Source: Symbiodinium natans
Taxonomy: Eukaryota > Sar > Dinophyceae > Suessiales > Symbiodiniaceae
NCBI GenBank assembly: GCA_905221605.1
Contig: CAJNDS010002001.1
Coordinates: 93,501 to 157,500 of the forward strand
DNA: 64,000 nucleotides
Reading direction: 5' to 3'
Positions within the stretch are counted from its first letter, which is position 1. Every line of letters begins with the position of its first letter. The notes under the pieces were generated by a model. That model had not been told where the DNA came from. It did not search any database and saw only the letters and a program-made list of their open reading frames with translations. Made by a program: the position numbers and the translations under genes. Below, one piece after another: positions 1 through 9,500 of the stretch.

Positions 1-59
1 TGGGTTTAGGGCAAAGGGTCCTTGGAGGTATGATTCAGGGTTTTTTTGTGTTTTCAGGG

Positions 60-640
60 GGCTCTCGAAGCAGCTGAGTGTCAGAGCTCTGCTGGCGTGA
101 TGGCCTCGCAGGGGCTCTCATCCACATCGAGGCCCTCCTGTCAAGTTAGAGCTTTCGGGTTCAGGGTTCAGGGGCTTTGGGGTTTAGAGGCTAGGGTTCA
201 GGGTTTAGGGTTTAAGGTTTAGGCTTGAGGGTTTAGGGTTTGGGGTCCAGGGTTTAGGGTTTAGGGTACCTCCTGTCACAAGCAATCACTCAACCCAAGC
301 GACTCCCTCCCTCCCGACCCCCCTTGTGCCCAGGAGTTCTGTGAGCTCATGTGCCCGCCAACCCCACGAAACTGCCCATGGTACATGCGGGTTTTTTGTT
401 CGGAGGGGGCCCAAAGGCGGATGGATAACTCGGGAACCAAAGGCGAACCCTATAGGGAACCTTCACCCGAGAAATATTATTTGCTTAAGAAGCCCCCAAA
501 AATGTGAAATTATAATTCCTATATTGCCCTTACAAGGAAGAATATTTTCATTTCTTGCGGGGGTTCTCAAGCAACTCGCAAAGAACTGCAAGAGTTCATG
601 ACGGGTTCCGAGGGCCTGCGACACATCCGGGCGTAAAGAT
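60..640 (-). CDS. Candidate exons of an unidentified minus-strand gene
   Basis: Two exon-like islands. About 640-555 reads DVSQALGTRHELLQFFASCL in an open frame. About 140-80 follows an acceptor TTGACAG and reads EGLDVDESPCEAITPAEL then TGA, which could be a gene end. No domain is recognised. The plus strand at 330-395 (after TGTGCCCAG) is also open, so strand is not certain for that part. Confidence 0.3.
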
Positions 641-1159
641 AGAGTGGATTGACCTCGCCGGCAGAATCCCACGACGTCCCTTAACCCTAAACTTCTAAAC
701 CCTAAACCCTAAACCCTAGAGCTAGAAACCCCTGTTTGAAGCTTGGGAACCAAAAGTAGAAAACACGCTCAAAAAGCCCAAGCCAAAAGCCAAATACAGG
801 GGTTGTCAGAGTCCATGTCTTATGAAGAAAAAACGATACTCTGTACTTACAGAAGCTTCCGGAATCTTAGGGTAGATACAAGGTCCCTTAGCATGGGCCC
901 TTAACAGGGGACCCCTTCTTGGGTATTGGAGTCTCGTCCACCCTAAACCTCACCCTACGCGGGCCTCTGGGGGAGTAAATGGAGGGGCAGTTGGGGATCT
1001 CTGGCCTAAAGTCTATAGTTGAATTTGGGGTGATAGAGTCTAGGGTTTATAGTGTTTTAAGTACCTAAACCCTAAACCCTAAACCCTAAACCCAAAACCC
1101 AAAACCCTAAACCCTGAACCCTAAACCCTAAACCCTACACCCTGAAACCTGAACCCTGA

Positions 1160-1510
1160 ACCCTTAGCCAGCGGGCAGACAACGAGAAGTAGCGCCAGCT
1201 TCATCCGGACACGCCGGGCAGCTTCAGCAGCATCACAAGCGTCATGGCTCCGAAACCCACCCCCCCCCCTCCTGGGTTTAGGGTTTAGGGCTTAGGGTTT
1301 AGGGTGGCACCCTGGGCCGTTTTGGGGCTTAGGCTTTCGCACCTCGGGTTGAGAGGAATTTGGGGCTTATAGGGTTTTGGGTTTATATATAGGGCTTGAG
1401 GATATTGAAGCCCCAAACAAACACCTCTTTTCTACCCTCGTGGTGCCTCGCGTGGAAACGCCGGCCGGGGAAGGTCTGAGCCAAATCGGCCTCACGAAGC
1501 TTTGTGAACC
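1160..1510 (-). CDS. Candidate exons, unidentified gene
   Basis: Minus-strand islands between telomere-like arrays. About 1505-1430 reads FTKLREADLAQTFPGRRFHA. About 1250-1165 reads through HDACDAAEAARRVRMKLALL after an AG. Both are short and rest on open frame and position only. Function unknown. Confidence 0.28.
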
Positions 1511-2182
1511 CTCGAAACCTTAACGCCGAAAACCCTAAACCCTTAACCCTAAACCCTAAACTCTAAACCCTAAACCCTAAACCCTAAACCCTAAACCCTA
1601 AGCAGAGATTCTGAAGAAGCTAACCGCGGAACCGACCGTTCATTCAATTCGTTTACGATTTTATAGGGCGCCTTACAGGCCGAAATATCAGTAAAGATGA
1701 TATGACTAAGAAACTAACAACAAACTTTAAACGGATACAAAAATGTCACAGATTTTCAAGAGCTCGCTCATGCTGGTCGTTTTTTTGCTTGCACATGCCG
1801 TTGCAAAAACTTTCAGGCGCTAGACCCTGAACATGAAACCCTAAACCATCAGCCAGAAAACGATGGCTAGGGTGTCGCTGACTGGGGAGCTGAGCTCATA
1901 CATTTTAATACATACAGTCAGTGAGTGAACAGATGAACAGGAAGAACGTGGACAAGTTACCGCATTAAAGGACCCTTGAACAGCCCCAACAAAGAACTTC
2001 GTTGATACAATGGGGGGCTTTCATGTCTTGTTCATGCTACAAAAGGCTTCAGCTCTACCTCCAGCTGAATGGTGCTTGTCACACAATTCCAATCCTGCAG
2101 GGAAGTCTGAAGAAGCTCCTCTTGGAGAGGATCCCCCAAGCTCCCAAAGAATACCAAAGTAAGGCAGGGCACCAGCCCTCAC

Positions 2183-2316
2183 CTGCAAGATGACAGTGTC
2201 AACATCCCATGGTGCATTGTTGTCATCTCCGAGGAGTCTGCTCAAATCTTCTGGGACTGGCCTCCTCATTCTTGGTGGGCTCCGTCTTCGGGGACCACTA
2301 CCACTTGCTGAATGGC
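2183..2316 (-). CDS. Internal exon, unidentified gene
   Basis: Bounded by an acceptor GCCCTGCAG at 2317 and a consensus donor CTTGCAG|GTGAGG at 2183/2182. The 44 complete codons include RRSPPRMRRPVPEDLSRLLG and NNAPWDVDTVILQ. The first half is Arg/Ser/Pro-rich. No family recognised. Confidence 0.5.
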
Positions 2317-2689
2317 CTGCAGGGCGCTATCCTCAGCATGGATGCTTGACCAGGAAACCTTATAAAGGTCTGGAACGGTTTCCCAAGAAGACATAAATGC
2401 AAACCGACCCCTTGCATTTATGGTTTAGAACTGCGGGGTGGGTGAATAAGAATTAAGTTTTCTTGCAATGTCCTTACTTTTGTCTGCTGGCCTGCTTCAC
2501 TTCCTCTAGTAGACCGTTCCCTCCCAGCAGCTGCCTTGGCTCCTGGCAGCACCACCCTGAACTGTTAAAAACAAAGGTGTAGCTTCCCAACTAAAACCCA
2601 AAACCTAACCCTAAACCCTAAACCCTAAACCTGAAACATCAAATCTCGAGCCCATATCACAGTCCAGCCTGCAGCTGCCAGACTCACGG

Positions 2690-2925
2690 GCCTTCTTGGG
2701 GAATTGCTTCTTGTGCCTGAAAGACACCAGGGAAACTGCCCAGTAGCTTGACTCCACTAGCCTCGCCACAGCTCCATCCGGCCTGGCCTCCCTGGGACCA
2801 TGGAGGAAATTTCTCCTCTGGGAGGCAAGCCTCTCCCACGGGGGGCACATACATCATTTGCACGGTAGGGTGAGCCCAAAACACTCCTGCTGCAGCAAAC
2901 GTCATATGGGAATGGGAAGCTTGCA
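2690..2925 (-). CDS. Candidate exon(s), unidentified gene
   Basis: Two minus-strand frames are open here. The frame with LASQRRNFLHGPREARPDGA followed by VARLVESSYWAVSLV looks the more protein-like. Exact splice sites are not clear. Lies between a CCCTAAA array (2592-2635) and a run of degenerate GCCTTAAA-like units (about 2950-3030). Confidence 0.3.
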
Positions 2926-4315
2926 AAGCAGAGTGGCCACGAAAGCTTCCAAAGCCCTGAAGCCTTAAAGCCTTAAGCGCTGAAACCTTAAGCCTTGAAG
3001 CCTAGAGCCTACAGCCTAAAGCCTGAATTTTCCTTGTGCAAAAACACATGTTGTCACCTTAAACCCTGTACCCTTGAAAAAGAAAACCAACTTGTAAGAT
3101 GTCTATTGGATGTTGGAATGCATGCTCAACAAAAATGTTAACCTTTTCGTGGTCTTAGCTATGCCCCAACTTTTTCGGCTCGCCAAAAATAACCCCGCGC
3201 GTCGCAACCTTGGTCGAATCGCTTGGGGTGAATTGGCCGCCACCGTTGTACTGGATTCGGCCTTTTCAGGTTTTCAGGGTCTTTAGGGTTTGTAGGGTTT
3301 AGGGTATGGACCTGATCATGAAAGAACACTAGGTTCTGAAAAAATGTCAGAACGTTTTGGTCAAAAGGTCAAAACGTTCGATCATAACTTGTCCGGTCTA
3401 AAAACCGTATGCAATATCTACAAACCCTAAACCCTGAAGAACAAGCCCTAAACCCTAAACTGATTCTTGCCAGAGACTTCGCCCCTGAACACACAGCCTA
3501 AACCCCAAACATGCATGTGCCCCGACTCGGAAACCACCGAAACCCTGAACTCTGAGCAACGATTTGGGGTTTCAGGGATTCGGAGCATTTAGGGTTTGGG
3601 GTTGTGGTTGCATGAGCCCACAACTCTAACCGTTTGGGGCTGAGAGTTGGGACAGTTGGCCTTACAACTTGAAGCCTTGCCCCCAGCACTGGCTCCCTAA
3701 ACCTTAAATAACCCTAAACCCTAAACCCTAAACCCTGAACCCTAAACCCCATTATGAGGGACACTACGCGGGTGAGCCATTACAACTAGATTCCTACATG
3801 GGACGTTACTAGTCCGGCGAACAGTGTAAGCACACCCGCATATTGGGTCCTCAAGGAAGAACCCCAAACAAAAACAAACAATGTATATATGGGGTTTAGG
3901 GTTTATAGGGCACCTGAAATCCTGACCTTAATCGAGCGCTAACTTTCAGGTTTTGAGCTTTGAAGGCTCAACTGAGACAGTGCGGCTATGTCGTTTTAGC
4001 GGCTTAGATTGTGAAGTTTCGGCCCTTCTTGGATTTATATGTTGTGCTGTTCGTTCAAAGCTAGCATTCTTGGGCAACCCATCTGCGCCGTAGACTCGAA
4101 GACAGTCACTCCGAAGCCCTAAACCCTAAGTCCCAAACCCTAATGCTTGGACAAAAGTGGCCTTTTTCTCGGCTCATCACCTACCATTTGCTTCAGAACC
4201 CCCCCCGAACACAAATAGAAGACATTATTCCTCAATGAAGGCATGACTATTCTTTGTTGTTTTTAGGGGGTTCTTAAGCACATAGCAAAGTAGTCAACCC
4301 GAAACCCCCTGTGAA

Positions 4316-4515
4316 AACCCTTAAACCCTTAAACCCTTAAACCCTTAAACCCTTAACCCCTTAACCCCTTAAACCCTTAAACCCTTAACCCCTTAACCCC
4401 TTAAACCCTTAAACCCTTAAACCCTTAAACCCTTAAACCCTTAAACCCTTAAACCCTTAACCCTAAACCCTAAACCCTTAAACCCTTAAACCCTTAAACC
4501 CTTAAACCCTTAAAC
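4316..4515. repeat. Telomere-like array, 8-mer variant CCCTTAAA
   Basis: About 25 units, almost all with TT (CCCTTAAA), a few CCCCTTAA and two CCCTAAA. Follows the donor side of exon 4637-4593 in transcript sense. Confidence 0.95.
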
Positions 4516-4592
4516 TCTAAACGATTTTGATCAGTAGGGCGAGAAGCGCTGGGTCATGGCTGCCTGGGGAGCGCGAGCACCGCTTTGCTCAC

Positions 4593-4637
4593 CTTCCCAT
4601 CCACCTCGTGCCTTCCACCAAGGACCACACCGGCAAC
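4593..4637 (-). CDS. 15-codon internal exon, unidentified gene
   Basis: Reads VAGVVLGGRHEVDGK between acceptor CTGCGAG and donor GGGAAG|GTGAGC. In transcript sense it is preceded by a CCCTAAA array (plus-strand TTTAGGG at 4650-4713) and followed by a TTTAAGGG array (4316-4515 on the plus strand), the usual layout of this window. Confidence 0.45.
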
Positions 4638-4649
4638 CTCGCAGACGGT

Positions 4650-4713
4650 TTAGGGTTTAGGGTTTAGGGTTTAGGGTTTAGGGTTTAGGGTTTAGGGTTT
4701 AGGGTTTAGGGTT
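4650..4713. repeat. Telomere-like array TTTAGGG
   Basis: Nine perfect TTTAGGG units on the acceptor side of exon 4637-4593. Confidence 0.95.
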
Positions 4714-5644
4714 TCCGGCTTAGGGCTAACCCTCAAAGTTGAAGTCGCATACCCTATGCTGCTGGAATCCCTGTTGAGGTGTCGGAACACAACAAAACCC
4801 CTTTTGGGGAAATGTGTCACATAAGAACCTTTTTAAGGAATATGTAGAGTAACCCTAAACCCGAAACCCGAAACCCGAAACCCTAAACCCTAAACCCTAA
4901 ACCCTAAGTCTATATCCACCTATATATACCCTTTAGGGTGAGTTTGTTGGGTCTCATGGTGTGCCATAGGGCTTTCTTGCTTGAGGGGGCTATCCTTCCA
5001 AGGGTAGTTTCAGGGGCCCTTAATATTGTCCCTAATATTGATTATCCCTCCTCCTATAAACGGTTCTGAAGTATGGGCCCTTGGGTTGTATAGGGTATAT
5101 GAGGGGTATATGAGGGGTCCCCTTTTAAGGGCCCGACACTCGGGGACTATGTAACTGCCCTAAGAATCTTATTCACCTAACTGGTTGGCAGTCGGGAATT
5201 TGGAAACTAGCTCCCTATATTGGTTCTCCCTTCAAGGGGACATAAGGTACCTTTGGGAACTAGTTTCCTTCTTAGTCGTCCCTTTAAAGGAGTATAAGGT
5301 ATCAGATCCCCTTAGTAAGCTTCCTAGGAACCTACCAAAAAAAGCAAGTAACCCGAAATACACCCTAAGCACTGCACCGTTCCCCGAAAGTAGGTATTGG
5401 GGGTCCTCTCACCTCGAGGACCAGATGAACTCGAAAAGGGGTTTAGGGTAGGGTTTAGGGTTTAGGGTTTAGGGCTAGGGTTTAGGTTTTCATACACCTT
5501 AGTAGGAGTTGTAGCAGTCTACAGAGTAGCAATGACCGAATTTTACGGTTCATTGGTCCCCTAAACGCTGAACCTTTAAAGCCTAAACCCTAAACCCAAA
5601 CCCCTCCCACAATTTTAGGGTCCGTTTGGTCCAGTAAGGCTGCT

Positions 5645-5760
5645 CTAGACCCAAGAGCAACCTAGCAATAATAAAAAAGGGTGCCCACTTTGGTGTAAAG
5701 GGGGTGTAGGGGAAACCTAAACCCTAAAAGACGTGAATAAGGGCCTACTCTGGGTCCTAG
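5645..5760 (+). mobile_element. MITE family A copy, no clear TSD
   Basis: Starts CTAGACCCAAGAGCAACCTA and ends GGGCCTACTCTGGGTCCTAG. Its middle already contains AACCTAAACCCTAAA. The 4-bp flanks (TGCT, CCCT) do not match, and the right side runs directly into a CCCTAAA array. Confidence 0.65.
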
Positions 5761-5862
5761 CCCTAAACCCTAAACCTTAAACCCTAAACCCTAAACCCAC
5801 TAAGGGCCTACTCTTTAAAACAGGTAATATGGGGGCCCACTCCGGGTCCTAATTCCCTTAAC

Positions 5863-5944
5863 TCCCAGCGCGGCACACACGGGTTTGCCACTCGAGGTCC
5901 CGAAGCGCGCGATGGAGTCCAAGCTAACGGTTTGCAGCTCCATC
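5863..5944 (-). CDS. Candidate exon, unidentified gene
   Basis: After acceptor TCAAAAG the frame reads MELQTVSLDSIARFGTSSGK then PVCAALG, before a possible donor GTTAAG. A second frame is also open. The first bases of this exon (AAAGGATGGAGC) are repeated at 6170-6184 and 6103-6117. Confidence 0.38.
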
Positions 5945-5953
5945 CTTTTGACT

Positions 5954-6110
5954 AGGGTTTAGGGTTTAGGGTTTAGGGTTTAGGGTTTAGGGTTTAGGGT
6001 TTAGGGTTTAGGGTTTAGGGTTTGGGGCTTGGGGTTTGGGGTTTGGGGTTTAGGGTTTAGGGCTTAGGGTTTAGGGTTTAGGGCTTAGGGTTTAGGGTTT
6101 AGGGCTCCAT
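5954..6110. repeat. Telomere-like array TTTAGGG/TTTGGGG
   Basis: About 21 units; mostly TTTAGGG, with a TTTGGGG patch near 6020-6045 and CTTAGGG units. Confidence 0.95.
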
Positions 6111-6575
6111 CCTTTGCTCTAAGGGTAGTGCATGGCCCCTAAAAGGGCACCGCTTTTATACCCCTTATAGCTCCATCCTTTGCCAACGAAGTGGAACCCT
6201 AGACTTGGGTTTAGGGTTTAGGGTTTAGGGTGTAGGGTTTAGGGTTTAGGATTTAGGTTTTAGGGTTATAGAGTCGTGGAATTGTGCTACCATCAGCTCT
6301 AGTGAGGGAGATGGAGCATAAGCCCAGCAAAATATAGGGTTCGGAATAATTACTAAATGATGGTACTCCCCTGGGATCCTTTTGTAACTATACGACAAGA
6401 ACCCACCCACCCAAAAAAACAAAACAAATATATTCAGGCCACTAACCCTAAACCCTGAACCCTAAACCCTGAAGCCTAAACCCTACCCCTAAACCCTAAA
6501 CCCTGAACTCCAAACCCTAAACCCTAAACCCTTATACCCTTATACCCTCAACCCTAAACCCTAAACCCTCCTACT

Positions 6576-9500
6576 TCAGGTGGAGACCCGGCCGAGGATC
6601 CGTGGTCCGGCAACTTGAAGGAAGCCCTGGAGCTTGGACCAGAAGAACGCGTCGCTTGAGTCGTCCAGTAAGGTGCCTTTAGGGTTTAGGGTTTAGGGTT
6701 CAGGGTTCAGGGTTTAGGGTTTAGGGTTTAGGGTTTGGGGTTTGGGGTTTAGGGTTTAGGGTTGAGCAAAATTCCAAACCCCAGAGTAACCTAGCAAGAA
6801 AAAAGGGTGCCCGTTTTTGGTTTACAGGGGCACCCTAAACCCTAAACCCTAAACCCTAACCCTAAGCCCTAAGCCCTAAGCCCTAAGCCCTAAGCCCTAA
6901 GCCCTAAGCCCTAAGCCCTAAGCCCTAAGCCCTAAGCCCTAAGCCCTAAGCCCTAAGCCCTAACAAAGAAGGGAATAAGGGCCTACACTGGGTGCTAGGT
7001 GCAGTTGAAGTAGTGGTGGCCGCTTTTGTTCTTCTTCTTGCGTCCCCTGTCGGAGTCCGCCATCTCATCGGGTACTTCGAAGAGCTGGACGATGCCTCGG
7101 AGCAGTTTAGGGTTTATAGGGTTTAGGGTTTAGGGTTTAGGGTTTAGGGTTTAGGGTTTAGGGTTTAGGGTTTAGGGTTTAGGGTTTAGGGTTTAGGGTT
7201 TAGGGTTTAGGGCTACTCGCATGCTTTCTTCTAAGCCCTGCCTGGGGCCCTATCAAACCTACAGTTGAGCAGTGAGCAGCCCCTGTTTAGCAGGTGTAAC
7301 CCTTAAAAAACTGTAGCTTTTTCCTAGGTTGCCCAGTAACCTAGGTTTAAAAAGGGTGCCCTTTTTTGCTTAAAGGGGTTTATAGGGGGACCTAGAGCCC
7401 CAAAAAAGGGAATAAGGGCACTACTGGGCTTCCTAGTTTCGTGGGTCCCAGGTAGACCCGAAAGCCTCAAGCATCATTAGCCTAAAGCCCTGAACGCTAG
7501 GGGCCCTTGGACCTCTCCGAAATTAGGGGTACCGGGTTGGGGTCCTGATTAGGCCAGAATCCTACTATTTGGGGTTCTATTTTAAGGGTCCCTTGTTTTT
7601 CGAAAACCCCCAAATTGTGGTCCAGATGCTGTCAGAACCTCGTGCGATGCTGACTTGCTGCACATGGCGGATAATGGCGGAAACGTCTCGGAAGCTGGAC
7701 ATTGAATCCTCACTTGGGGGGTTACGATATTAGGGTCTACCTTCTTGAGGTCCTTATTCTAAGGGAATCCTACTAGTTGGGGGTCCACATTAGGGGCCCC
7801 TTATTTTCGTAAACCCCCTCTTCGTCCCAACTACAAGAAGAAAGAAATGCAGAGACCACGAAATGCTGAGGTCTGAGGAGGCGAAGGCTCCTTTTGGGCG
7901 TGCATGGCGAGCACGACAGGTACCAGACTCAATCTTGACGCAACCTGCTGAAGGAAGACTCTAAATCGTTTTCTCGCCGCCGGCTGCGGTGCATCGTACC
8001 TCGGGCCGATTTCAAGGCATGCAGTACTGGAGATAACTTTGTGTCTTGCAAAAACCACATCGGAACAAGCAAAGAGGTACGAGTTTCTAAGACATTGCTT
8101 CTTTTCTATACATACACGCATTGCTTTCATTGCTCTCTCCCACCTCTCTCCCACCTCTGTCCCAATAACCTTAAACCCTAAACCCTAAACCCTAAACCCT
8201 AAACCCCTCTATTCCTCCATTCATATATCTGCCGGTCGAGCTTTGTTTGCGTTAGGTATAAGCGTTCAGTACTTGGAGGTTCATGGTACTTGTTAACCAG
8301 TTATACTAGACCCAAGAGTAACCTAACAATAAAAAGGGTGCCCTTGTGGCTTTAAGGGGATTATAAGGAAACCCCAACCCCAAAAAAAAGGAAAAGGGCC
8401 TACCCCCAAGCCTAGTATAATAAGCCCCTTAAGTGCCCAAATATGTTTATAAGTACAGTTCTCAGTACAGTTAAAATTTGTTAATAAGTACCATGAACCT
8501 CCAAGTACAGTCTGCGCCATGCGCAGGCTTTCATCTGCAAGTAATACCGAGCAGCTGCAGGAAGATGGCTCTTCCACACAAACACCTACAAACCCCAAAT
8601 TGAAGATAGTCTCCTGAAACCCTAAACCCTAAACCCTAAACCCGAAACCCTAAACCCTTAACCCCAAACCCCAAACCCTAAACCCTAAACTCGAATCGCC
8701 CCAAGAGGCATCTCACCTTGGGGCTCAAGTGTCCCCAAGCCATAGCCCGCCACCGACACCACCACCTGACTGCTGCTTAGGCCGCTGAGGCATTAGGGTT
8801 TTAGGGTTTGGGGTGCTTAGGATGTAGGGTTCAAAGTGCTTAGGGGCATTGATGCTGCTTGCTGAGGGTATTGGGAGTGTTTAGTATCAGCGTACTAGTT
8901 TGGTAGCATCAGAATTCCCCTGCTGCGTCCTAGACTCACAACCGCCCCTGAAGTTAACAGACCGCACGCACCCTGATTCCACCCCAAACCCTAAACCCGA
9001 AACCCTGAACCCGAAACCCTAAACCCTAAACCCTGAACCCTAAACCCTAAACCCGAAACCCTAAACCCTAAGCCCTAAACCCTAAACCCTAAACCACCCC
9101 AAGGCCCACGTCAAAGACGTCTGGCGCCATCGCCCCGAGCTGGAAGGCCCCGAAGCCGCCCATGCTGTAGCCCATCACCAAGGTTCCTGATTATGGGGGG
9201 GGGTTTAGGGTTTAGGGTTTAGGGTTTAAGTTTTAGGGTTTAGGGTTGAGGGTTGGGCGCCAAGAAACTCTCAGCTTGGAAGATGCATGCGATCTCGCTG
9301 ATCTTTGCCGTGAGGTCGCGCATGTACTCCTGGTGCAGCGTGCCGAAGACGTAGCCCAGCTGCTTCTTGTTGTCGCTCTTGGTGAAGCAACATCCCCAGT
9401 TGAAGTGCAGACCGTTGATGGTGCCTGGACTCTTGGGAACCACGAATATAACTCTTCGTTGCAGTCGGGTCTGCATCGTCCGTAGGTATGCGGGCTCGAT

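Noticed and set aside
3160-3290. Exon reading MPQLFRLAKNNPARRNLGRI on the plus strand or IQYNGGGQFTPSDSTKVATR on the minus strand
   Set aside because: Both strands are open and plausible and no splice sites decide, so no call was made.
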